Shown here in pieces: positions 55,800 through 64,000 of a stretch of 64,000 nt of DNA. The notes beneath the pieces are model-generated. The model was not told the DNA's origin and searched no databases. It saw only the letters and a list, made by a program, of their open reading frames with translations. A program made the translations under genes and the position numbers. Positions within the stretch are counted from its first letter, which is position 1. Each line of letters opens with the position of its first letter. The DNA lies in NCBI RefSeq assembly GCF_013344475.1, contig NZ_JABUOU010000004.1:333286-397285 (forward strand), given 5' to 3'. The DNA comes from Martelella limonii. GTDB taxonomy: Bacteria > Pseudomonadota > Alphaproteobacteria > Rhizobiales > Rhizobiaceae.

Positions 55800-58324
55800 T
55801 CGCCTGCCTCTTCATGCATCATGTCCGCCATCTCGAGCGCATCCGCCAGTTCATCGGCTGCCTGCTGCAGCACCGCATCACCGGCCCCGCCATTGACGCT
55901 TTCCCGGCCGATTTCCATCAGCACCGGCACGGCCAGCGGTGACACCCGCTTGAGCCGGTAGTGGGTGAGATAGCCCTTGATTCGTTCCAGCATTGTGCCA
56001 AGGCGGGCAATGTCCAGCAAGCCGGCCGCCGCATCCGCCCGCGTTGCCTGCAGCAGGATATGGTCGGGCTCATGGCTGCGAAGCACGTCATAAATAAGGT
56101 CGGCCGAAACCGTCATCTGCCGTCCGGTCTTTTCCTTGCCCGGAAAACGCCGCTCGATCAGACCGGCAATGGTGGCGCAGGTGCGGAAGGTGCGCTTCAG
56201 CATGTAGCTCTCATCGAGCCAGGCCTCCAGATCGTCGCCCAGCATGTCCTCGTCGAACAGTTCCTTGAGATCGAGCGCGCCGCTTTCAAGCATTGCGCCC
56301 ATATCCTCAAGCCCCCAGATCGCCAGCGAATAGTCGGTGGAGACGAAGCCCGTGGGGGACGCGCCCATGCGCTCCAGCCGCCGCGTTAAAAGCATGCCGA
56401 GCGTCTGGTGCGCGAGCCGCCCCTCGAACGGATAGGCAACCATGTAGAACCGGTTTTCGAGCGGAAAGGTCTCCACCAGCAATTCGCCCCGTTTCGGCAG
56501 ATGCGAGTGCTGCTGCTGCAGCGCAAGCCATTCGCGCACCGGGCCGGGCAGAACCTTGCGGCGCTCGGCATCATCCAGCATCGCGCGCACGCCATCGGCA
56601 AGAAAGGTCGACAGCGGAAACTTGCCGCCGGCATAGGCCGGGATCTTGGCGTCCTTATCAAAGGCGACCGAGGCCAGGCATTCATTCTCGCGCACGCCCT
56701 CGAAGCGCAGCACCTTGCCGGAGAACAGGAAGGTATCGCCGGGCCGCAGCATCTCGATGAAATATTCCTCCACCTCGCCAAGCGTCGGCCCGCCGCGGAG
56801 CGGCCCGCTGCGCTTGCCCTGCCGCACCAACCGGATCTTCAGCATCGGCATCTCCACGATGGTGCCGAGATTGAGGCGGTACTGGCGGGCAAAATCCGGA
56901 TGGGAAAGCCGCCACAGCCCGTCCTCCGTCTGGCGGATCTTGGCATAGCGCTCATAGGTTCTGAGCGCATAGCCGCCGGTCGCGACGAAATCAACGACGC
57001 GCGCGAAGGTGTCGCGGTCGAGATCGGTATAGGGCAGCGCCGTTCGCACCTCGTCATAAAGCTGATCGAGATCGAAGGGTTCGGCGCAGGCCATGCCGAG
57101 CACATGCTGGGCAAGCACGTCGAGCGCACCCTCCCCGATCGGCGGGGAATCCTGCGCGCCGACATAATTGGCGTCGAGCGCTGCCTGGCACTCCATCACC
57201 TCAAAGCGGTTGGCGGGCACAAGGATCGCCCGGCTCGGCTCGTCCATGCGGTGGTTCGCACGCCCGATGCGCTGCGCCAGCCGGCTTGCCCCCTTTGGCG
57301 CGCCGATATGCATGACGAGATCGATATCGCCCCAGTCGATGCCGAGATCGAGCGTGGACGTGGCGACGACGGCGCGAAGTTTTCCATCTGCCATCGCCGC
57401 TTCCACCTTGCGGCGCTGTGCCACATCGAGCGAACCGTGATGGAGCGCGATCGGCAGATTGTCGTCATTGATGCCCCAGAGCTCCTGGAACACGATCTCG
57501 GCCTGGGAGCGGGTGTTGACGAAGATCAGCGTCATCTTCCGCCGTTTCAGCTCCTCGTAGATATCGGGCGCTGCATAGCGCGCCGAATGTCCGGACCAGG
57601 GGATCCGCTCCGAGGCCTTCAGGATGGTAATCTCCGGTCGCGCGCCGCCCTTGACCGTGATCAGTCCGGCATGGGGCGGCTCGACCTCGCCGGTCTGCGC
57701 CACCAGCCAGCGCTGCAGCTCCATCGGGTCCGACACCGTGGCAGACAGGCCGATCGCCGTCAGCTCCGGTCTCAGCCGCCTCAGCCGCGCAAGCCCGAGC
57801 GATAGCAGATGGCCGCGCTTGGAGGTGACCAGCGAGTGCAGTTCGTCGAAGATCACATAGCGGAGATCCTCGAAGAAGCGGTCGGCATCCTTGCCGGCTA
57901 TCAGCAAGGCGAGCTGTTCCGGCGTCGTCAGCAGGATGTCCGGGGGTTTCAGCTTCTGGCGCTGGCGCTTGGCCTGCGGCGTATCGCCGGTGCGGGTTTC
58001 CATGGTGATGGGAAGGGCGGTCTCGGTGACCGGCCGCTCCAGATTGCGCGCGATATCGACCGCCAGCGCCTTCAGCGGCGAGATATAGAGCGTGTGCACG
58101 CCCCTCGGCTTCAGCCCCGGCTTTCGCGGTCCGCGCCGGTCGAGATCGGCAAGTGCCGGCAGAAAACCCGCAAGCGTCTTGCCGGCGCCCGTCGGCGCGA
58201 TCAGCAGCATGTCCTCGCCGGCGACGGCGCGGTGGAGCAGTTCAAGCTGATGCGGGCGCGGCTGCCAGCCTTTTCCGGCAAACCAGCGGCGGAAGCGCTC
58301 CGGCAATGTTTCCGTTTCGTTCAT
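55796..58324 (-). CDS. Ligase-associated DEXH-box helicase (Lhr-like)
   Basis: 842-residue superfamily-2 helicase of the Lhr-core type. Walker A is LLIAPTGAGKTLAGFLPAL, the DEXH box is VIFDELHSLVTSKRGHLLSL, and motif VI is RLAQRIGRANHRMDEPSR. The C-terminal half carries the winged-helix and Lhr-core region. It is the partner of pdeM in the ligase-associated DNA-damage cluster and probably unwinds DNA or DNA-RNA hybrids 3' to 5'. Confidence 0.93.
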   Translation of the reverse strand: MNETETLPERFRRWFAGKGWQPRPHQLELLHRAVAGEDMLLIAPTGAGKTLAGFLPALADLDRRGPRKPGLKPRGVHTLYISPLKALAVDIARNLERPVTETALPITMETRTGDTPQAKRQRQKLKPPDILLTTPEQLALLIAGKDADRFFEDLRYVIFDELHSLVTSKRGHLLSLGLARLRRLRPELTAIGLSATVSDPMELQRWLVAQTGEVEPPHAGLITVKGGARPEITILKASERIPWSGHSARYAAPDIYEELKRRKMTLIFVNTRSQAEIVFQELWGINDDNLPIALHHGSLDVAQRRKVEAAMADGKLRAVVATSTLDLGIDWGDIDLVMHIGAPKGASRLAQRIGRANHRMDEPSRAILVPANRFEVMECQAALDANYVGAQDSPPIGEGALDVLAQHVLGMACAEPFDLDQLYDEVRTALPYTDLDRDTFARVVDFVATGGYALRTYERYAKIRQTEDGLWRLSHPDFARQYRLNLGTIVEMPMLKIRLVRQGKRSGPLRGGPTLGEVEEYFIEMLRPGDTFLFSGKVLRFEGVRENECLASVAFDKDAKIPAYAGGKFPLSTFLADGVRAMLDDAERRKVLPGPVREWLALQQQHSHLPKRGELLVETFPLENRFYMVAYPFEGRLAHQTLGMLLTRRLERMGASPTGFVSTDYSLAIWGLEDMGAMLESGALDLKELFDEDMLGDDLEAWLDESYMLKRTFRTCATIAGLIERRFPGKEKTGRQMTVSADLIYDVLRSHEPDHILLQATRADAAAGLLDIARLGTMLERIKGYLTHYRLKRVSPLAVPVLMEIGRESVNGGAGDAVLQQAADELADALEMADMMHEEAGE

Positions 58325-58374
58325 GGACGCACGATTGCAAGATTTATCGGCGAAAGCCAGAGCTTATTTCGGGT

Positions 58375-59010
58375 CTACATCGCGATATAGCGATCGCGGC
58401 GATGATTGACGGCCAAAACCAGATTGATGACCACGGCGCCTGCCACGGAGCATGCGATGATGAAGGGCGTGGCGACGAAAAAGGAGAGCGCCAGCACCAT
58501 GCCGTCAAGCGCGAGCTGCACATAACCGGCCTTGAAACCGAACCGGTCCTGCAGATAGAGCGCGAGGATACCGAACCCGCCAAGGCTTGCCGCATGACGG
58601 AACAGGATCAGAAGCGCGGCGCCGACGATGATGCCGCCGAAAAGCGCGCCGACAAGAGGATCGGTCTCCCCGATCGTGATGAAATCCGGCAGGACCGCCG
58701 ACAGCACGGAGGTGAGCGCCACGGCAAGGAATGTCTTGACCGTGAAGGCAAGGCCAAGGCGGCGCCAGGCGAAATAATAGAACGGCAGATTGACGAGAAA
58801 GAAGGCGAGGCCGAAATTCAGTCCGCTTGCATAGGTCAGAAGAAATCCGAGACCGGCGGTGCCGCCGGTCAGGAGCCCGCCTGCCTTCAGCACCGTCACG
58901 CCCAGCGCTGCGAGCATGGAGCCGGCTATGATTCCCTGCGCATCTTCCAGCACCGAATGGTTTTCGGAGCTCGACCGGATGATGGCTCTGAGGAAGCGAT
59001 TTTCGGACAA
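58375..59010 (-). CDS. YitT family membrane protein
   Basis: 211-residue integral membrane protein with five to six hydrophobic segments; GIIAGSMLAALGVTVLKAGG and LLTGGTAGLGFLLTYASGLN are the typical N-terminal YitT (DUF161) blocks, and VGALFGGIIVGAALLILF lies in the middle. Function in proteobacteria is unknown; some members are thought to be transporters. The short C-terminus ends with basic residues. It may be co-transcribed with the XRE-like gene upstream. Confidence 0.87.
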   Translation of the reverse strand: MSENRFLRAIIRSSSENHSVLEDAQGIIAGSMLAALGVTVLKAGGLLTGGTAGLGFLLTYASGLNFGLAFFLVNLPFYYFAWRRLGLAFTVKTFLAVALTSVLSAVLPDFITIGETDPLVGALFGGIIVGAALLILFRHAASLGGFGILALYLQDRFGFKAGYVQLALDGMVLALSFFVATPFIIACSVAGAVVINLVLAVNHRRDRYIAM

Positions 59011-59023
59011 GAAACGAAGGCCT

Positions 59024-59057
59024 CAAAAGAAAGGATCGGAGCATTTCTGCCCCGACC
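59024..59057 (-). terminator. Terminator after the small XRE-type gene
   Basis: A GC-rich stem with a small internal loop (arms about 59033-59042 and 59049-59057) is followed on the minus strand by TTTCTTTT. It lies between the XRE-type gene (stop at 59093) and the YitT start. Confidence 0.5.
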
Positions 59058-59092
59058 CCTTCATTGCCGAAAATTCTCAGCCGGTCAAACCG

Positions 59093-59398
59093 TTACACGA
59101 CGTTGTCGCTATCGGCGCGACCGCCCTCGCCTTCCCAGTTGAGAATGCGGCGGTTGTCGCCTTCGGTAAACTTGCGGCGGATGCCGACGCCACCCTCTTC
59201 TTCTTCGGGAAGGAAGATGATCCCGAGCGCTTCCAGAGCGGATTTCAGCTTTTCGGCGGTCGTGTCGCCAAGCTCCGCTGTGCCGTTCTCGAATTCCTCG
59301 ATCCGGTCTTCGGCAATGCCACTTTCATCTGAGAGCGCCTTGCGGTCGACCTCTGCGAGAATGCGGGCAGCGTGGCAAAGTGCGGGCGTGAAGGACAT
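59093..59398 (-). CDS. Small XRE-type helix-turn-helix protein
   Basis: 101-residue protein with an N-terminal HTH of the XRE type: LAEVDRKALSDESGIAEDRI then EEFENGTAELGD and EKLKSALEALGIIFLPEEEE. The acidic C-terminal tail has GVGIRRKFTEGDN. Such short alphaproteobacterial proteins are usually DNA-binding regulators; the target is unknown. Preceded by GGAGGC upstream of the ATG. Confidence 0.8.
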   Translation of the reverse strand: MSFTPALCHAARILAEVDRKALSDESGIAEDRIEEFENGTAELGDTTAEKLKSALEALGIIFLPEEEEGGVGIRRKFTEGDNRRILNWEGEGGRADSDNVV

Positions 59399-59507
59399 GA
59401 ATGCCTCCTTTCGGTCTGTTCATCTGGTTCGAGGGTTAAACGCCCTCCGACCGCCAAGGGTTCCGATACCTTCTGCCGATACTTGCCGGCAGGCGCGATC
59501 CTTTCGC

Positions 59508-60446
59508 TCAGCGTTGCGCCAGAAACAGAATGCCGGGAACCGGCGCGCCCGCATCCTTCCTCAGCGCCGCGCGGCCATGGGCCTTGAGCGTAAAGCCGGT
59601 TTCGGCCAGCAGCGTCTCGACATAGCAAAAGGCATGGGCATATCGCAGCGATGGCAGCAGGGTGAAGGTTTCGCAATCGCCGCCATCCTCCACCGAAAAC
59701 AGGAACAGGCCGCCCTGCGCAATCAGCGCATCGACATTGGCCATCAGGCTTTCAAGCGCGCCGAGATACATCAGCACGTCGGCAGCGACCACCAGATCGG
59801 CACGCTCGCGGGCAAACCCCTCGGAAAACAGACCGCTTTCGCGCGGCGAAAGCAGAAGATCGGCCTGGGTGAGATGGTCGTAAACGGCCTTTTCCTCCGC
59901 CTTGGCGAGCATGTTCAGCGAAAGGTCGAAACCCTCCAGCCGGTCGACGCGCCCGCAAAACGCCTCGCCCGAAAGCCCGGTGCCGCAGCCGAGGTCGACG
60001 CAAAGCCGGAACCGCTGATCGGGATCGGCAGCCCTTGCAAGCAGGCCGGCAAGTCTGGCGGGCGCATTGTAGTCGAGCCGTTCGGTCAGCGCCGCATCGA
60101 AATGATCGGCGTAGGAATCAAACAGCGCCTCGACATAACGGCCCGGCGGATGGGCGGGCGGTTCGGCAGCACCCAGAACCGCAAGCTTCAGGCTTGCGGC
60201 AAACACATCGTCCTTGTCCTCGCCGTCCAGCCGCTCCAGCGTCCGGATCGCGGCCTGGATATCCCCGGCGCGCTCGCGATAAGTGGCAAGAAGCGCAAGG
60301 CCCGCCGTCCAGTCGGGACAAAGTTCCAGCGCCTGCGCCATCACCTCGGCGGCGGCTGCGTGATCGCCTGCCTCGTCCAGCATGCGTGCATAATCGGCGC
60401 GGCGATCTGCAATCAGATCACCCGAGGAATGGGATAGAACGCTCAT
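59508..60446 (-). CDS. TPR-containing class I SAM-dependent methyltransferase
   Basis: 312 residues. The N-terminal third is helical with two or three TPR-like units (YARMLDEAGDHAAAAEVMAQ, LALLATYRERAGDIQAAIRT). The C-terminal part is a Rossmann methyltransferase: RLCVDLGCGTGLSGEAFCGR, then VVAADVLMYLGAL and FLFSVEDGGD. The acceptor is unknown; TPRs suggest a protein or peptidic substrate. Monocistronic, divergent from the DUF6460 gene. Confidence 0.88.
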   Translation of the reverse strand: MSVLSHSSGDLIADRRADYARMLDEAGDHAAAAEVMAQALELCPDWTAGLALLATYRERAGDIQAAIRTLERLDGEDKDDVFAASLKLAVLGAAEPPAHPPGRYVEALFDSYADHFDAALTERLDYNAPARLAGLLARAADPDQRFRLCVDLGCGTGLSGEAFCGRVDRLEGFDLSLNMLAKAEEKAVYDHLTQADLLLSPRESGLFSEGFARERADLVVAADVLMYLGALESLMANVDALIAQGGLFLFSVEDGGDCETFTLLPSLRYAHAFCYVETLLAETGFTLKAHGRAALRKDAGAPVPGILFLAQR

Positions 60447-60580
60447 CTGTCAATGGAACCGGCTTGAAACTGAGCGCCAATGTCGCCTTTTCTCGCCAAA
60501 AGCAAGCGGAATCGACAGGCGGTTTTGTTCTTGAATGCGCCGCAAACCCCCTTTATCTAGCCGGGGAAAGGGAGAGCACA

Positions 60581-60847
60581 ATGAGCAACAACGTCAACAG
60601 GTTTCTGGGCGGCACCGTGATCGGCACGATCGTCAGGCTGCTGGTGGTCTCGCTGATCGTCGGCTTCATCCTGTCGGCGCTCGGCATCCACCCGCTCGAC
60701 ATCTATTACGGCATTGCCGATTTCTTCGCAGGCCTCTGGCATCGCGGCTTTGCAGCGCTCGGCGAGGTCGGTCGTTATTTCGTGCTGGGCGCGCTCATCG
60801 TCGTGCCCCTGTTCCTGATCATCCGCATCGTGAGCTATCGCCGTTGA
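60581..60847 (+). CDS. DUF6460-like small membrane protein
   Basis: 88-residue protein, MSNNVNRFLGGTVIGTIVRL..., with two hydrophobic segments (VRLLVVSLIVGFILSALGI and FVLGALIVVPLFLIIRIVSY). It fits the small DUF6460 family of Rhizobiales as I recall it; function unknown. A strong ribosome site GGGAGAG precedes the ATG. Its stop overlaps the TTG start of the CAP-domain gene. Confidence 0.82.
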   Translation: MSNNVNRFLGGTVIGTIVRLLVVSLIVGFILSALGIHPLDIYYGIADFFAGLWHRGFAALGEVGRYFVLGALIVVPLFLIIRIVSYRR

Positions 60848-61347
60848 CCGCACCTTCGATCATATCCCCGCTCTCCCGCCGCGTCCTTCTCCTGGGCGGT
60901 CTTGCCGCCGGGCTTTCCGCCTGCAGCCCGTTCTTTTCCGGGGGCATTCCCGATGGCGATGTCGATGCGGAAGGCGTGACCGCGACATTCCTGCCCTGGG
61001 TCAACGATCTGCGCCAAGGCCGGGGACTCTCGCGCCTTTCCGCCTCGCGCGCCTGCGAAAATGCGGCGATCGATCAGGCAAGCCGGATGGCGCTTGCCAA
61101 CAGGATGAACCATATCACCGGATCGGAAAGCGTGCTCGCCCGCTTCAAGCGCATGGGCCTGCCGCTGCCGGCGGCCGAGAACATCGCGATGCAGCAGCGC
61201 ACGCCCGAACGGGCGTTCCAGGCCTGGGTCAATTCGCCGGGACACCTGAAGAACATGTTGGGAAATTATTCCCATATCGGCGTTGCCCGCGCCGTCAGCC
61301 CCAATTCCGGCAATACCCCGTTCTGGGCCATGTGCCTCAGCCAGTAG
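60844..61347 (+). CDS. CAP domain (SCP/PR-1-like) lipoprotein
   Basis: 167-residue protein. The N-terminus, SRRVLLLGGLAAGLSACS, carries a lipobox LSAC with Cys27 and an RR pair, suggesting export as a lipoprotein. The CAP domain follows: WVNDLRQGRGLSRL, ACENAAIDQASRMA, NRMNHI, AENIA, AWVNSPGHLKNMLG and HIGVA, including the usual His and Glu. Role in bacteria unknown. TTG start at 60844 overlaps the previous stop (TTGA), indicating translational coupling. Confidence 0.87.
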   Translation: MTAPSIISPLSRRVLLLGGLAAGLSACSPFFSGGIPDGDVDAEGVTATFLPWVNDLRQGRGLSRLSASRACENAAIDQASRMALANRMNHITGSESVLARFKRMGLPLPAAENIAMQQRTPERAFQAWVNSPGHLKNMLGNYSHIGVARAVSPNSGNTPFWAMCLSQ

Positions 61348-61351
61348 CCGA

Positions 61352-62428
61352 TCAGAACGGTTTTGCCGCCCATTCGGCAGTGCCGCTGTCGCGCAATCCA
61401 CGCGGCGTGGAAACGCCCGCCTCACGCATCGCGGCGATGATCGCCGAAAGACTGTCCTCGATCAGCTGCGGACCTTCATAGGTGAGCCCCGAATAGATCT
61501 GCACCAGATCCGCACCGGCGCGGATCTTTTCGACCGCGCGGGCGCCCGACGACACCCCGCCGACGCCGATGATCGCGCGCTCCGGCCCAAGCCGTTGCCT
61601 GACCCGCGCCAGCAGCGCCGTGGAGCGCTCGAACAGCGGCTTTCCGGAAAGGCCGCCTGCCTCGCGGGCGAGATCGGCTTCCACAAGACCCTCACGCGAC
61701 AGTGTCGTATTCGAAACGATGACGCCGTCGAGCGTGCTTCTCAGCACCTCCGCGATCACGTCGTCGAGCCCTTCTTCCGTCAGGTCGGGCGCGATCTTCA
61801 GGAATACCGGAACCCGCCGGCTCGCTTTCTCGCGCGCCTCACCGACGGCATCGAGCAGGCTCGCAAGCTGGGCGCGGGCCTGAAGGTCGCGCAGGCCCGG
61901 CGTGTTGGGCGAGGAGATGTTGACGGTGAGATAATCGGCAAGGCCTGCAAACCGGCCGATGCCTTGAACATAATCGGCGATGCGATCGCCGGAGGTCTTG
62001 TTGGCACCGATATTGACCCCGACAATGCCCTGAAAGCGGCGGTTCTTCAGACGCTCGGCAAGGGCCGCGTGGCCGTCATTGTTGAAGCCCATCCGGTTGA
62101 TCACGGCCTCGTCCCTGACGAGCCGGAACAGCCTCGGCTTGTCATTGCCGGCCTGCGGTAGCGGCGTGACCGTTCCGGCCTCTGCATGGCCAAAGCCGAG
62201 CTTCAGGAGCCCAGAGAGCGCTTCGCCATTCTTGTCGAGACCGGCCGCAACACCGAGCGGATTGGCAAAGGAAAGACCCGCAACGACGGTTGCAAGCCTT
62301 GCCTCCCGCGCATGACGCGCGCCCGGCAGGAGGCCGGTACGGATCGCCTTCAGCGTCAGGCCGTGGGCAAGCTCGGGATCGAGCGCGAAGGCGGCACGGC
62401 GACCACCCAATCTGTAAAGATCGATCAT
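61352..62428 (-). CDS. pyrD: Dihydroorotate dehydrogenase (quinone)
   Basis: 358-residue class 2 membrane-associated flavoprotein that oxidises dihydroorotate to orotate in pyrimidine synthesis. Visible blocks are LGVAAGLDKNGEAL, GTVTPLPQAGNDKPRLFRL, FNNDGHAALAERL, NISSPNTPGLRDLQ and IIGVGGVSSGARAVEKIRAG. Its ATG overlaps the stop of the DUF952 gene upstream (ATGA). It is convergent with the CAP-domain gene, 4 bp apart. Confidence 0.97.
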   Translation of the reverse strand: MIDLYRLGGRRAAFALDPELAHGLTLKAIRTGLLPGARHAREARLATVVAGLSFANPLGVAAGLDKNGEALSGLLKLGFGHAEAGTVTPLPQAGNDKPRLFRLVRDEAVINRMGFNNDGHAALAERLKNRRFQGIVGVNIGANKTSGDRIADYVQGIGRFAGLADYLTVNISSPNTPGLRDLQARAQLASLLDAVGEAREKASRRVPVFLKIAPDLTEEGLDDVIAEVLRSTLDGVIVSNTTLSREGLVEADLAREAGGLSGKPLFERSTALLARVRQRLGPERAIIGVGGVSSGARAVEKIRAGADLVQIYSGLTYEGPQLIEDSLSAIIAAMREAGVSTPRGLRDSGTAEWAAKPF

Positions 62429-62775
62429 CCGAGCAACCCCGCAAAATCGTGGCGACCGTTGGCGGAAAGCGGCAACGGCCGATCCCAGAGAACGGCATCA
62501 AGCGGAAGGTCGCCGTAAAGATGGGGAAACAGCGCTCCCCCGCGCGACGGCTCATATTTCAGCTGAGCGCCGAGCACGGCCGGATCGACCGCAACCAGAT
62601 AAAGGTCGGTCTTTCCGGCAAAATGCCGGGCTGCGGTTTCCGACAGCTGATCAGCCGTTGAAAAATGGATGAAGCCATCGGCAATATCCACCGGCGCGCC
62701 CGTAAACACGCCTGTCTCCCTTGCCACCAGCCATTCATTGGCCGTGACGATCTTGAATATCGGTTGTTCCGTCAT
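62425..62775 (-). CDS. DUF952 domain-containing protein
   Basis: 116-residue cytoplasmic protein with the DUF952 pattern: IFKIVTANEW, GAPVDIADGFIHFSTADQL, VAVDP and GALFPHLYGDLPLDAVLWDR. The family resembles glutathione-S-transferase-like or ADP-ribosyl fold proteins of unknown function and often precedes pyrD. ATG 62775 has GAGCGGA upstream; a longer frame to 62862 is unlikely. Confidence 0.88.
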   Translation of the reverse strand: MTEQPIFKIVTANEWLVARETGVFTGAPVDIADGFIHFSTADQLSETAARHFAGKTDLYLVAVDPAVLGAQLKYEPSRGGALFPHLYGDLPLDAVLWDRPLPLSANGRHDFAGLLG

Positions 62776-63019
62776 TGTCCGCTCTACCGCCTGTGTCTGA
62801 GGCCGGTTTGGCAAAGAGCGGGACAAATGTCCATCGGTGGCGCCGCCTGAAAGCCTGAACACTGGAAAAATACGCCTTTTGTCGTGACTGGACGCTTTTA
62901 TGGGTTGCTAAGCGGGGCTGACGGCGACCATAAAGAGCAACAGCTTTATTGTTTCGCGGATCAACAATAATCCCGAACCAGGCCGAATGTTCAGGAACCG
63001 CCTTTGGGAGGAGGCCAGG

Positions 63020-63667
63020 ATGACCGGACAGACAATTCTGATCGCTGACGACCACCCGCTTTTCCGCAGCGCCCTCAAGCAGGCGATCGGCGGGATGGCC
63101 ACGACTTACGATGTGGTCGAGGCCGGAGACTTCGAAACCGCCCAGCAGGCCGCCCGCGACACGCCCGAGGCCGAACTGATGCTGCTTGATCTTGCCATGC
63201 CCGGCGTCAGCGGCTTTTCCGGACTGATCACGCTGCGCTCGGAATTTTCGAGCCTGCCGATCGTGGTGATTTCGGGCAGCGATGACGACGACACCATCCG
63301 ACGATCGCTCGCGCTTGGCGCCTCCGGCTTCATCTCCAAATCCGTCGGCATCGACGAACTGCGCACCGGCATCAGCACGGTTCTCGCCGGGGAGGTCTAC
63401 ACGCCCAAATCGTTCGGCGGCGGAGAGGAGAGCGATCCCGATATCGCCGACATGCTGCAGCGCCTGCAAACGCTCACGCCCCAGCAGTCGCGCGTGCTGC
63501 GCATGCTGTGCGAGGGGCTCTTGAACAAGCAGATCGCCTACGAGCTCAACGTTTCGGAAGCCACCGTCAAGGCCCATGTTTCCGCGATCCTCCTGAAGCT
63601 CAATGTCGACAGTCGCACGCAGGCGGTGATCCAGCTCGGCAAGGTCAACATGGCAATGGTGGCCTGA
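63020..63667 (+). CDS. NarL/FixJ-type LuxR family response regulator
   Basis: 215-residue two-domain regulator. The receiver domain has acidic pocket Asp10-Asp11, phosphoacceptor Asp57 in LMLLDLAMPG and Lys107 in GFISKSVG. The C-terminal LuxR HTH is LTPQQSRVLRMLCEGLLNKQ then IAYELNVSEATVKAHVSAIL. No sensor kinase is adjacent. ATG 63020 is preceded by GGGAGGAGGCCAGG. Target unknown. Confidence 0.92.
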   Translation: MTGQTILIADDHPLFRSALKQAIGGMATTYDVVEAGDFETAQQAARDTPEAELMLLDLAMPGVSGFSGLITLRSEFSSLPIVVISGSDDDDTIRRSLALGASGFISKSVGIDELRTGISTVLAGEVYTPKSFGGGEESDPDIADMLQRLQTLTPQQSRVLRMLCEGLLNKQIAYELNVSEATVKAHVSAILLKLNVDSRTQAVIQLGKVNMAMVA

Positions 63668-63670
63668 GGG

Positions 63671-63692
63671 GGACAGGATTTTATTCCTGTCC
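63671..63692 (+). terminator. Terminator-like hairpin after the response regulator
   Basis: GGACAGGA (63671-63678) pairs perfectly with TCCTGTCC (63685-63692) three bases past the stop; only a short T-run follows. Confidence 0.55.
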
Positions 63693-63752
63693 GGCTTTAC
63701 GCTCCGCCTGCCGTTACGCTATAGGTTCTATGGCGAGAAACGGACACCGGCG

Positions 63753-64000
63753 ATGCTTGAGAAGCTCACACATGGCGAGATATGGAGCGCGATCGACCGG
63801 CTGGCCGAGCGCCACAAGCTGACCCCATCCGGCCTTGCGCGCAAGGCAGGCCTCGACCCGACCACCTTCAACAAGTCGAAACGGCGCGCCGCCGACGGGC
63901 GCGAGCGGTGGCCGTCAATGGAATCCTTTGCCAAGATCCTGGCAGCCACCAACACCTCGATGAGCGATTTCATCGGCGAAATGCCGGCTGTCGAGCCGCC
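63753..64000 (+). CDS. Repressor-like protein, S24/LexA-type N-terminus (3' end outside window)
   Basis: First 82 codons of a gene cut by the window end. MLEKLTHGEIWSAIDRLAER is followed by an HTH (HKLTPSGLARKAGLDPTTFN) and FAKILAATNTSMSDFIGE. This N-terminal arrangement is that of Rhizobiales helix-turn-helix proteins carrying a C-terminal S24 peptidase (CI/LexA-like) domain, but that domain is outside the window and is inferred. The start is the ATG at 63753. Confidence 0.6.
   Translation, partial: MLEKLTHGEIWSAIDRLAERHKLTPSGLARKAGLDPTTFNKSKRRAADGRERWPSMESFAKILAATNTSMSDFIGEMPAVEP

Overview
The window is chromosomal DNA of an alphaproteobacterium, most likely a Rhizobiaceae member of the Hyphomicrobiales; the genus cannot be fixed from the sequence. 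Pointers are the high GC content, a ChvE/GguA/GguB-type sugar transporter, bioMNY, a fused trpE(G) behind a Trp-Trp-Trp leader peptide, a BA14K protein, a PodJ-like polarity protein, and the ligase-associated helicase/PdeM pair. Most of it is ordinary housekeeping sequence, densely packed with many 1-4 bp start/stop overlaps.

Layout. 1-6251: the end of a ribokinase gene, a GC-rich interval that may hold a structured RNA, and a minus-strand multiple-sugar ABC transporter with two tandem substrate-binding paralogues (only one keeps ChvE-like signature residues). 6657-6733: tRNA-Arg(CCG). 6734-13693: an accessory segment beside the tRNA with an Rx4H HEPN-like protein and a 1764-residue protein that joins an N-terminal GHKL (Bergerat-fold) ATPase to a C-terminal NO VEIN/DUF3883-like PD-(D/E)xK domain; no integrase is visible. 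13694-29351: AlkZ/YcaQ-like glycosylase, bioMNY, a thioesterase, xseB, pirin, dxs, tlyA, an RlmD-like methyltransferase, BA14K, an HxlR regulator divergent from an NTF2-like/SDR pair, ClpP, an aldo/keto reductase, HupE, QueF and a CDF metal transporter. 29524-31911: trpE(G) with an apparently leaderless trpL peptide and an attenuator hairpin. 31992-38616: secA, a parvulin isomerase, argJ, a GNAT enzyme and mutT. 38654-41514: ccmABCDG for cytochrome c maturation, divergent from acnA, with an Irr-like palindrome between. 44575-45617: a second accessory pair, a RusA-like resolvase overlapping a PD-(D/E)xK plus HEPN-motif protein.

45965-64000: ExoD-like protein, DUF1223 protein, a giant PodJ-like coiled-coil/Sel1/peptidoglycan-binding protein with 186-bp DNA repeats, TauE/SafE exporter and TIGR02186 protein, a phosphotransferase, pdeM and the Lhr-like helicase, YitT, a small XRE protein, a TPR methyltransferase, DUF6460, a CAP-domain lipoprotein, pyrD, DUF952, a NarL-type response regulator and the start of a repressor-like gene.

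The most promising material is the two accessory loci. Both combine a HEPN RNase-type motif with a predicted PD-(D/E)xK domain, in the first case coupled to a GHKL ATPase. Both look like candidate anti-phage or abortive-infection modules. That role is inferred from domain architecture and was not tested.
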